A DNA stretch of 64,000 bases from Apostichopus japonicus. Taxonomy: Eukaryota > Echinodermata > Holothuroidea > Aspidochirotida > Stichopodidae. Below, one piece after another: positions 21,001 through 31,640 of the stretch (positions are counted from its first letter, which is position 1; each line of letters starts with the position of its first letter). Both the position numbers and the translations under genes were made by a program. The notes under the pieces were generated by a model. That model worked only from the letters and a program-made list of their open reading frames with translations, had not been told where the DNA came from and searched no databases. The stretch is from NCBI RefSeq assembly GCF_037975245.1, contig NC_092578.1:3910001-3974000 (forward strand), given 5' to 3'.

Positions 21001-24000
21001 CTGTACTTGTGTTATGTTGTATTTAATCGTCCTCTGTCTTGTCAGAGTTTTCCCCAAAAATAGAAATTTTCTGACATCAGTTCCAACAATGGTAAAGCTG
21101 AGGTAAAGGGTGAACCATCCTATGTTCTCAAACAAACAAAAAATTCCATTATTGTCCTTATGGGTTCGTGGTGGCTGAAAAAGATGTAGACCCATACATG
21201 AGATGATCATGTAATTAACACTGGTTTGATTCAAGCCTTACCTTCTTTCTCTCTAATGAGTATTCAGTAAGGTATGAATATTGAACCAGGAGTTTTCAAG
21301 TGTTGTACAAGATCACTCATATTGTTTGTAAAACCTGTGGCTTCTTATATCTTTTCATCTTCAACTTTCAGGTTTGCCAGTGAGATTGCTGGGGTGGACG
21401 ACCTAGGAACCACAGGAAGAGGAGGTAGCATGGAAGTAAGTTATACACTGACCGTACGTGCTGACTTATCACTGTCATAGTAAATCATGCACGATAGATT
21501 CTACCATCGTTGTCTTCCAGTTCTATGTCCTATATGTCAATATCACATAGTTTATCCTGATTTGGATGTGTTCCTCTCACATTTCTTTTGTTTAGTGTTA
21601 ATTTTGTGTTGAGTTGCTAGTACATGACAATTAATCTATGTGCCTTAAGTTATTGAAATGTTAATGAGCAAAACTGCGTCACAGATGAATAATCAATGTG
21701 CATGACATTAAAAGTAGAACTAACATGATTCGTTTTCAAACTGATTGTGGTTGGAGGTATCCAAGTTCTTGAAGAGACTGTATTGTGGAGCAGAAATTAG
21801 AATGTTTGTATGATACTTGAATCCAGTAAAAAGATAGCCTTTTTCAGCTTGTAGTACTAAACAACTCTGTGAATAGAAGGTCTTTATGGAAAAACTTGAA
21901 CTTCGGCATACCTATATGCTATGAAACTGTTGAAAAAGGAAACTGTGTTCAAAGTTTCTCAATCAAAACTGGTCATTTTGGCGCATCTAGAGCTCTCTTT
22001 GGTATCACTTCATAAGCCCTTAACGTCCCAGTATGTGTTTGCCGATGAATTTCGGAGAAGAAAAACTTCAGAAGCAGATTCAATGATTCTTGTTCTAAAT
22101 GCTTAACGACAGATAATTCAATAAAAATAATGAATATTGATATGGAAATTGCATAGAATGGTGTCTTTTAGTCGAAGTTTAAATTTGGCAAACACGTCCT
22201 GTGAAACATAAACTTCACAGGCTTGTATGCATAATAACATTTGTGTCATGTGTAAATGGTTTACTGTATGTAATATAAACTTATCACACAGGTGTGGAAT
22301 TCCGAGATTCGATTGATGTGCTATTTCAAGGAAACCCGCAATCAGCTCTACCTTTAATTACCTTTAACTACCTTTAATTAATCTTGACTCATTCTCTCAA
22401 TTTCTCATCAGTAATTGTGATTTGCATTCTTTTATCTTGTCCACAGGTTGGAACATACATAGAGAAAATGTTTGCATCAGAACTCTCTGGCAATATTATA
22501 GGTAAATTTGTCATTCCTAATATGCTTTTTTTCTTTTTGAGGACATCTATTCATTTGATCATTTTTGTCTAGAATTTGATCTAGATATTATATTTATGAT
22601 TATTTAAATGCTATTCAAGACATAAAAGCTGTATAAGACCAAAAAGGGCAGGATAGACGTTCGCTTTCACGTGGCTCAAAAGACCAAATTTATCAAGGCT
22701 TAATGGTGACGGCCTTGTGATCATAAATTGGGACTTAAAAACCCATAAGATCAGTTGCAGTCTCATTTATTAATATAACAATAAAGATATCTCAGAATAT
22801 TGTATAAACTTGTAGTATTCAGTAAATTGCTGTATTTTTTTTTATTTGGAAGAAAATTTGAGAGACTTGGAAAGAATTAAGCAAAAAAGTCAGTCACATA
22901 ATTTCTCTCCACTCTGTACAGATCTCTGTCCAGTCGGTGCGTTGACCTCGAAACCCTACGCTTTCACGTCGAGACCCTGGGAGACCAGGAAGACCGAATC
23001 TGTGGACATCCTGGACGCAGTCGGCAGTAACATCGTGGTCAGCACGAGGGGTGGGGAAGTCATGAGGATCCTTCCAAGATTACATGAAGTAAGTCGTTAA
23101 TCATCATATAACTAAGTAAACACATGTGTAACCATGTATGGAAGATTATCTAAACTGGATGTGATTCTCTTTGCCCAGTGTGAAAAATTTACCCAAGTTA
23201 CAGGAATATTTAGAATAAAGAATGTTGATCCAGACATATGGTTAGTGACCATGTCAGGTTGGCAATATGAGATTACCATCTGGAATATGTTAATCTGGGT
23301 ATAACAAAGCCGATTTATCATGAAAATTAGATGAATTTCTACATAACCTCAAAAATGTGTGGCAGTTTTGCACACAAACACCTAGTGCTTTGCGATAAAC
23401 AAAATCAATAAACATTGAAAGTGCCATTCAGATGGCAAACGTTAAAGTATATAACTGCAGCCGACTGGAGGGATTGTCTCTGGGACAGGTTATCATTGAC
23501 CAGGGGTAAACTGACATCAGTAAAGCGATTTGAGACCTATTGCTGGTATAAAGCGCTATATAAAAATCGAATATTATTAATAGTATTATAATTATCTGCA
23601 GGATATTAACGAAGAGTGGATTTCAGACAAGACCAGATTTGCGTACGATGGGTTGAAGAGGCAGAGATTGACAGTACCGATGGTGAAGAGCGAGGAGGGT
23701 AACCTGGTACCGTCCGACTGGCAGGAGGCGCTACAGAAAGTAGCCATTCAGGTAACCCTAACATCTAATTAACTTCCATACTATTAAGATACTGGGTTAC
23801 TTGACACGACAGATTAGGGTCACTCAAATCAGTATTTTGGAGGGTCCCGTACTCGGTGGAGGTCAAAGGTGATTTCGTTTCTTGTAGGTATTTTTTGCCA
23901 GAAGAGAGAATGTGTCAGTCCTTCATTTCTTTCTAATGTAACTCGTAGCATAAGACTTGCTTTTAGTTGCTTTTAGTAAAAGGTACACCAGTATGGCAAG

Positions 24001-27000
24001 AGTATGTCTACTTGCTCTTAGCAAAATGTACACCAGTATGGCAAGAGTATGTCTACTTGCTATTAGTGAAAGGTACACCAGTATGGCAAGAGTATGTCTA
24101 CTTGCTCTTAGCAAAAGGTACACCAGTATGGCAAGAGTATGTCTACTTGCTATTAGTGAAAGGTACACCAGTATGGCAAGAGTATGTCTACTTGCTCTTA
24201 GCAAAAGGTACACCAGTATGGCAAGAGTTTGTCTACTTGCAGTTAGTGAAAGGTACACCAGTTTGGAAAGAGTATTTCTAATTGCTTTGCTAGATAAAAC
24301 AAAAAAAGGTCTGCTTGTATGCCAGTCAGGAATTTATAGCCACAAGAACAAAGAGAATATTTCTGAATATCTTGGAGCACATTAGGCACATCAGAGACTA
24401 TCCATATAAACAAATTATAATTTAACTGTAGAGGTTCATATAATGATTGGTTAGCTGTTTGTCAAGTACAGAGAGGAATATAACCTTCCAATTTGGATTA
24501 TTCTTCGTCTTCCTCAGCTGAACACTGTCGATGGGTCCGAGATTGCTGCCATTGCGGGTGGTCTGGCCGATGCAGAGGTACGTCTTCTCGTATTTATATA
24601 TATATTTGTGTAGGGTGAGATGAATATAGTACTACAAGTAGAATGGAATTGTCTTTAAATTCAGAAACTGTCAAAAGTGTCACCTGACGTAGAGGTGAAG
24701 AGGTTAACCCCTCTGTCTCTCTCCCTCTCTCTAGGTACAGCTGTAATATTGTTTTATCTTTTGTTTTCTAGGCCCTGGTGTCCCTGAAAGACTTCTTGAA
24801 CAGATTAGGCTCTGAGGCTCTTTGCACAGAGGAAGTATTTCCCATGGACGCATCAGGGTAAGTCTACTTTTATTGGTATTAGTCCTAATGTTCTCTCTCC
24901 CTGAGTAAAATTAAAATATATTAGTGGTATGACATATGAAGTCAGTCTCTTAGATTCATATTTAACATCCATGATTATAAATTGTCAATTGTCAACAACT
25001 CCGTAACTGGACGACATACATTAATCTTGGAGTGACACAAACTGGGGACCCAATGATTGGAAGGCACCGGCGTTAACCACTGAGCTAACACTCCTTTTTA
25101 TTGAATTATGTGGTGACTCTTATTGTAGCCAAGGTATCCAGGAGGGCCAACGAGAGGCAATAATCTAAACCAGGATTGAAATGGCTAGCACCCCTTCTGA
25201 CCCAGGTGTGTAGTCCTAATGATGACCAACAAAGCTAAATATAGAAAATGAAAGGAAGAGAAATAACCAAATCAAAACTGATTTATGAAAATTCCCTCAT
25301 TTCTTTCTAGCACCGATCTAAGATCCAACTATCTCCTAAACACAAGTATCTCCGGAGTAGAAGAGGCAGACCTGGTCCTCCTGGTGGGTACCAACCCCCG
25401 TTTCGAAGCACCCTTGTTCAACGCCAGACTTCGTAAGAACTGGATCCATAATGATCTGGAGGTCGCGATGGTTGGATCAAAGGTCGACCTAACCTTTGAC
25501 TACGAGGTAAAGTCAGCTGTTTCTTACTTTTCAGTTTGTGTTCTCTCTGAGTATACTTTATATTATGTTTAAATGATTAATGGTCGCTGCCAAACCTTGG
25601 TATTGTAAGGTTTAAGGTCTATTGTAATTTGTTGTTGCTGTTGTCATAGGGATGCATGGGATAGAAAGCAGACTGAGTAATACCAGGGTGGGAATACTAT
25701 CCAGTTAATAACAGCCACAAAGGGGTGGTTGGGAAAATAACCCGAAATAGTTAAAATGATATATTACTTTTGTTTGAGGGATTTTTGTTTGAGGGATAAA
25801 ATACTCTTTTTGGAAGTAGGTTTGGGAGATTTAATATCTTTTGTCTTTGTTGTTATTGTAGTTGGTCTTCAGTTTTTGTTTCATTCTTTATTTTGAAACA
25901 TATATTTCAATGTCTAGAATTTTTATATTGTGAATTTTGAGCCTTTTGTCAAAAATCTTCATAATTTGTTCTGCTCTCAGCATCTTGGAGATTCGGTTGA
26001 CATCCTCCAGGAGTTAGCTTCTGGTAAACATCCCTTCACTCAGAAGCTCTCGTCAGCCAAGAGGCCCATGGTGGTAGTCGGAAGCGGAGCCCTCCAAAGA
26101 GAGGATGGAGCTGCCATTCATTCTGCTCTCACCTCCTTATCACAGAAACTAAGAGCAGGATCAGATAGCAGTGATTGGAAAGTCTTAAATGTGCTGCACA
26201 GGGTAAGAAAGAAATCCCGTAAGATTACTCTGCCTAGCATAGTTACCAAACCCCACTTATCTACGAAGACAACTCGTTTTAAATTTGTACAGTCAAGAGG
26301 CCCATGGAGGTAGAGGTGGGTGGAGGCCTTGGATGAGAGGATGGAGCTGCCATCCACTCTCCTCTCTCTCACCTCTATATCGCAGAAAACTAAGAGCAGG
26401 ACAGACAATTGAACTAAATTATCCTTGTGTTCTTTATGATGTACAATTCTTTATTCACAATCGCAAAACAGACAGTGGACTCAGTATCGTGAATATAATG
26501 AGTTTTAATTAGTTCTGGACCATATTTATGGAAAATCGCTCAAATCGATCACGGGGCAAAAGTGCTTTTGCTGCTGCTGCCCCTTCTCTGTGGAACAGTC
26601 TTCCAGAACATGTAAAACACAGTACATGTCTTGCTTCTTTTAAACACTCTCACAAGACTCATCTGATGAAAACTGTTTAATTAATTGTTCACTGTTGCCC
26701 ATTTTTGCTTGCATTTTTGTCTTGTACTATGTTTACTGTTTTTGTTTTGCTGTTGCACTGTTTGTGTCACTGCGCCATGAGCGTCTTTTTTGACGGATAC
26801 CAGCGCATTATAAATGTCCATTATTATTATTATTATTAAAATGACCAACTTGTGAACGGTGTTGTTGTGTCTTTCATTGGTATTTCAACCGTTTTGTTAT
26901 TTGGTATGTATGTTTTTTTTTTAAATATCCCGGTGGTGTACCTTCTCATGCACAGGTTGCCAGCCAGGTCGCTGCCCTCGATTTGGGGTACCAAGCTGGC

Positions 27001-30000
27001 GTCGACGCCATCCGGGCTAATCCACCAAAAGTTCTCTACCTCCTAGGAGCAGATGAAGGGACCATTACCAGAGAGGACCTTCCAGCTGACTGTTTTATAG
27101 TCTACCAAGGTATTTCACCAATGAAAATAACATTGAACTTTTCATTATTGATTACATGACCCAGAAGACTATTGTTATTACATGACCTTAACTAGTATTA
27201 CGTATGGTAGACTAGTGTTACGTATACCCTCCCAGCAGACAGGTTTAAGATAGTACGTAACTGTGCATTTTGTACCACATGCCCTAGAATTGGATTACGT
27301 TCACTGTTGCTTATTACAGGACCTACATGTACATAAAAGTATGATATAAATTGGATAAGCAATTGCATTACAGTTCATGTTTTAGAAATCTCATTCAGCC
27401 TCTTACAAGTGTGACTCATTGTTAATTTTCTTTGCATAAACTGGTTAATAATACAGGTTTAATAGGTAACACAATAAAATGTTCCTGATCAAATCCAACG
27501 TCAAAACTGCAATTTGCAAATGTTTCCCTTAGTTCATTTTATCAACCTGAAAATGTTATTATTCACACAAGGAATGATTTAATTCATTTATCAGATTAGT
27601 AAAAATCATGTGATACGCATTGATTCCATTCACGTCTAAATTTGACTGAACGAAGCTCTACCAGAATAGCCATTGATTTCTTCTGCCTTACCTCTTTTAC
27701 TATTTCATTTACCAAGACTGCTTGTGTGTTTATTAGATATCTTTTCTTTCATCATGATGTACCTATCAGGTCACCATGGTGATGCGGGTGCAATAATGGC
27801 GGATGTCGTGTTGCCGGGAGCAGCCTACACAGAAAAAGATGCGACGTATATCAACACAGAAGGAAGAGCCCAACAAACAAAGTAGGTGTAGTCATTATTC
27901 TATCCTCCTTTTTACTTTTTTCTCCCTCTTTTTAAAATTATACAAGTATCACAAGTTTACATCATCTTTTCAACTGACAATAGTAAACCTTGTGGATATT
28001 ACTTCGTATCCTGGCACAAAGTCAATATTTTGACCACCTCGGTTTACTTCGATAGGTTTTTTGATTAGGTAGAATGTTAAGATGTGACGGGATGAGGAAA
28101 CGAATTTCATGGATATTTTATGAACTATATTTTCTTTCTTTCTTGGAACAAAGTAATGTAACCAGCTGTTTATTAGTCAATGACTGTGATAAATATGCAA
28201 GACAGAATTATAAATATTTATTTTTTTGTTTTTGTGGTGCTTTTGCATTGCTGATTACATGGGTAGGAAGATCTGAAACAAGCGGCACAATTAATGAGAA
28301 AGTTAATGCTGTACGGTGGTCATCTTAAAAACCAAAAGGAATATTTAAGGCATATATTCTGCGATGAAATTATCCCATCTTGTCAGAGTTTCCTTCACCA
28401 GCAATAGATATTAAGGGAAAGTCATTCTTTATTGAACCATAAACTGATATAGTCTTGATGGATTGCTGTCAGAAATTAAGTATATATTCATCTTTGGTTC
28501 AGTGAATATTTGTATCATCCCTTAATGGTTCATGGATGGAACAAATGAGAGAACCTCTGTTTTAGACTATCAGTCTCTCAAAGATTACAACTTGACTTTG
28601 ACCTTTTTTTTTATTTTTTTTTTACCCATGCTACCTTCGTCTCCCTTAGACTTGCAGTCAGTCCACCAGGATATGCACGAGAAGACTGGAAGATCATCAG
28701 AGCTCTCTCAGAGGTAACTAAGGAATCAGAGGGTTGGGGAAGGGAGAAATGAAGAGATGGGAAGAAGTGGGTGTGCAAGTTGAAAAGCATCACAAAGGTT
28801 ATGGTTTGAAGGAGTCAGGGTTGGGTTTAGTCAGGGTTGGGTTTACTTGACCTGTAAGATATGAGCATCTACCAGGGGAAGGATTGAAGGGTCTCCGGAA
28901 GGGTCTGATTATGAAGGGAAGATGATGGTAACTGCTTGAAGGGTTCAGAGTGGGCATTTATGTTTGATGTTGCCCAGACAGGGGTATTTAGAGGTACTGA
29001 GCAGGGTAGGATTTAACAGGACATTTATTCAAGGGGAGAGAGTCAGAACCACTTTGATCTCAAGGGAGGTTAGCTACATCAGTCAGACATTCGAGTACCA
29101 AGTATGAAGAATTCAAATGTACAGTTTGGATTTAGTAGAACCACAAATTACCTTGTAAGCACTCACCAAAAACACTTTCAGAAACCCTTCAAGTTTAACA
29201 TTAAAATTTGTCTCTGGAACATTTTTGGGGTGCAATTAACAATGCTCTTCCAAATTTCATTTGTAAAGAAATGCATAAGACATGTCATAGTGTTATAATT
29301 GTATACCTTGTAACAGATTTCGATTGGTAATCAGCTTCGGTGTTTTTTTTTTGTGGTCTTGGTTGAGCAAATGTAAGTGAACAGTGACCATAGTCTACAG
29401 AGCCAACCAACTTTCACTCACAGGCCTGTAAACTCTTAAAAATCTTAAAAATAAAAATCTTATAGATCTTAAAAATCCTTTCTCTCTTTCTCCCTTGATG
29501 CTTCTGTCAGGTCTCCGGACAGACATTGCCGTACGATGATATCAGAGATGTAATGCGCCGCCTCACACAGGTCTCACCAAACCTGACCCGCTACGGAGAG
29601 GTAGAAGAGGCTAACTTCTTCGCCCAAGCTCATTCCTTGGCTCAGGTTGGTATACGTAATACTAACAGGGTTCGTAACGGGGTGTACACCATGTCGGCAC
29701 CACAGTGTTTGTAAACATATAGTCACTAGTAGAGTGGTATACACAATACACAACTTCATGTGGTGCATTGTTCAAGTTTCACCATTGGGGTCAGCCTGTA
29801 TCTTGCAAAATATGCACTGCTCAGGTTGCTATGAAGAATGCTGATGTAACAGCAGGTCAGTGTCTGATTATCCAGTAGGCAGGTGAGGCAAGGGCCTAGG
29901 GGCCACAAATTTCAGGGGACTGGTCAGATCAAAAGACCTCTGTGATCACTGCCAGGCCAGACCTGCCAACTTTCTACTTTCAGGTTGCTCCTGCAACACT

Positions 30001-30805
30001 TCATGGAGTAGGTAGGGGCAACATAGGGGCCACAAGGGTTTCATACCAGCACTGTGGGTGAACCCAGGTTACATAAAAAACATATATTTGCTGTCAGGCT
30101 TAGGATAAGTATATAAGTAGCTGTGGCCTGTCTGTTACATTATCAGTGATTCAACTGAGGTACATGTTGATACTACCATGAACATAGCCGAATAGTAAGG
30201 TAGTTTAGTATAAAGTATTAGAATGATAATTTTATACTTCTGATGTTTAATTGGTTCACCATTTGGTGTGTCCTGTTATTGTAGAAAGAATGCCAATTGC
30301 TCCTTGCAAAAACTGTTTTGTTAATACCCACAATATTAATTTTTTGAAAAAAAATTCATGTGATATATGTGTTCTTATGCAGTGCAGCTATAAGCATTCA
30401 TCTAATATATGTGTCCTTGTGCAGTGTTACTGTAAAAATTGTTACCTTCTTCAGGAGAGCCAGTGCCCCTTGCTGGTTTCATCCGCAGTATTTTCTGATG
30501 TGTGAATAATTTGTAAGCAAGCCAAACCAGCACATACAGCTACTTTCATTACAATGTGAAGAAACCCTTCTGTTATCCTACCACACTAAGTGGACAGGAG
30601 TAACATACTTAGGAGACCTCATGACACTTTTAACGGTTTTCTGTCGTTTTCCGTTTTTTTCTCTCCACAGCTGGTCAAAACCAAATTTTCAAAAGATCCT
30701 CTTACACCCAAACAGACGTCACTTAAAGATTTCTACATGACAGACTCCATCAGTAGGGCGTCCAGAACGATGGCCAAGTGCATTCAAGCAGTTTCTAAGA
30801 AGTAA
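18035..30805 (+). CDS. NDUFS1: NADH-ubiquinone oxidoreductase 75-kDa subunit, mitochondrial
   Basis: Seventeen coding exons join in phase into 723 aa (human 727): 18035-18196, 18719-18826, 19509-19667, 20392-20534, 21372-21435, 22447-22501, 22922-23088, 23602-23751, 24518-24577, 24772-24857, 25311-25506, 25981-26202, 26956-27109, 27770-27881, 28650-28713, 29511-29645, 30671-30805. The protein is the largest subunit of the complex I matrix arm and passes electrons through three Fe-S clusters. All ligands are present: C67, C78, C81, C95 (2Fe-2S); H127, C131, C134, C140; C183, C186, C189, C233 (two 4Fe-4S). A basic N-terminus ([10 protein letters not shown]) is a mitochondrial presequence. The C-terminal half is the molybdopterin-oxidoreductase-like domain. 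There is a four-residue insertion near 157-160 relative to human. Exon 16 uses a weak donor (GTTGGT). Introns hold a minisatellite, LINE and SINE relics and a decayed copy of exon 12. Confidence 0.98.
19890..19985 (-). mobile_element. Degenerate tRNA-derived SINE relic
   Basis: On the minus strand the segment has an A-box-like TATGGTTAAGTGG and, about 55 nt on, a B-box-like GTGTTCAAGCCC. Spacing fits an internal RNA polymerase III promoter, but no cloverleaf remains. It lies in NDUFS1 intron 3. Confidence 0.4.
23450..23595 (+). mobile_element. LINE/SINE 3'-tail relic
   Basis: The stretch ends with AAAGCGCTATATAAAAATCG followed by an ATT-rich tail. This AGCGCTATATAAAT-(ATT)n signature is typical of 3' ends of CR1/L2-type LINEs and SINEs that borrow their tails. 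It sits just before the NDUFS1 exon at 23602, with the ATT tail running into the intron end. No reading frame survives. Confidence 0.5.
23971..24285 (+). repeat. Intronic minisatellite, 7 x 45 bp
   Basis: Seven exact 45-bp units in NDUFS1 intron 8. Units alternate between CTTAGCAAAA and ATTAGTGAAA starts, making a 90-bp higher-order repeat. Because 45 is a multiple of three and the unit lacks stops in several frames, three long overlapping frames appear on both strands. They are by-products of the repeat, not genes. Confidence 0.95.
25027..25093 (-). mobile_element. tRNA-like SINE relic
   Basis: Minus strand: GAGTGTTAGCTCAGTGGTTAAC contains a perfect tRNA A-box (TAGCTCAGTGG), followed by a weak B-box region (GGGTCCCCAG) and ACTCC that could pair with the 5' end. 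It most likely derives from a tRNA-headed SINE. It lies in NDUFS1 intron 10. Confidence 0.5.
26291..26408 (+). pseudogene. Decayed duplicate of NDUFS1 coding exon 12
   Basis: About 90 bp after exon 12 the intron repeats the exon's second half: AAGAGGCCCATGG, then GAGAGGATGGAGCTGCCAT, then CAGAAAACTAAGAGCAGGA, in the same order and spacing as at 26057-26163. Translated in the matching frame it reads KRPM...EDGAAIHS, but it contains stop codons (TGA just before the GAG-GAT, TAA near the end) and frameshifting differences. It is a tandem duplication of part of the exon plus flanking intron that has since decayed. Confidence 0.8.
26521..26837 (+). mobile_element. 5'-truncated LINE, 3' end of reverse-transcriptase ORF plus (ATT)n tail
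   Basis: The frame 26546-26680 encodes 44 residues including [14 protein letters not shown] and [10 protein letters not shown] before TAA. The AAPxLWNSLP...SFKxxLKTHL pattern is the standard C-terminus of reverse transcriptases of Jockey/CR1/L2-like LINEs. It is followed by about 140 bp of 3' UTR ending in CATTATAAATGTCC and an (ATT)n microsatellite, the typical 3' terminus. Only the last few hundred bases of the LINE were inserted. It lies in NDUFS1 intron 12. Confidence 0.85.
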
Positions 30806-31640
30806 TATATATTAATAGGAGAAACAAGAAAATGTGAAAGATTTCGTTAAGGCTATGATGGTTGGCATATAACGAACAGTATAGTGTTATGGTAACAGAC
30901 ATGTTTGATGTGCTACACACAAAGTCTTTTAAGGGGAGGGGCTGGAGAAAGGGAGACGGGGAATATCACGCTTAGTAAATGCACATGGCTCAGTTACATA
31001 CTGTGTAGGACATTTGTGGTGCATATAACAGCCATAGAGACGTAATTAAATGTTCATTGCCATGGTAACATCGTGTTGTGCCTCCAAATTTCCTATTAAA
31101 AATCGTCTATACAGTCACACTATGGAAAGTGTGTACTGAAACTTTGTTTGCAGTGGCTCTTTTCATTTTCCCTTCCCAAATGTACCGCCCCTCCCCCCCC
31201 CCACCCCAACAGGAACACTTCTTCTGTATCAAGATGTCCACATCCCATTCCGGAACCTCTTGTTTCTTTTCCATATATGCTTGGCTTAGTTTGAATTACT
31301 GGCATTCGGTATCATCAGTTTACTTGCAATTTAAAGTTCTGCTTTTTTGCTAGCAATTATTTTTCTAGCAATTTATGAACTGTTGAATTTTTAACTGGTG
31401 AATGCATGTAATTACTATTTATGGAGTATTACCAAACACACTGCTCTCTTAAATGTTAAATAATATAGTGAAATTGTTATCGAAACTGCTGTGAAGGAGC
31501 ATAAGAGTTTGTCTGTTACAGAACCTGGAGGGACAGAAAAAATGTTGTTTTGACTTCCAAGGGATATATTCTTGATTGGAATTGTGTATAAGTCAATGAA
31601 GAGAGAAGACAAATTTTAATAAACATGAGAATGTTGAATA
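30806..31640 (+). other. NDUFS1 3' UTR
   Basis: Non-coding DNA after the TAA at 30803-30805. The first AATAAA is at 31618-31623, giving a 3' UTR of about 830 nt; a further hexamer near 32035 could give a longer form. It includes a C-rich tract near 31190. Confidence 0.5.

Noticed and set aside
23923-24385. Three overlapping long frames (111-142 codons) on both strands
   Set aside because: Produced by a 45-bp minisatellite with no stops; entirely intronic in NDUFS1.
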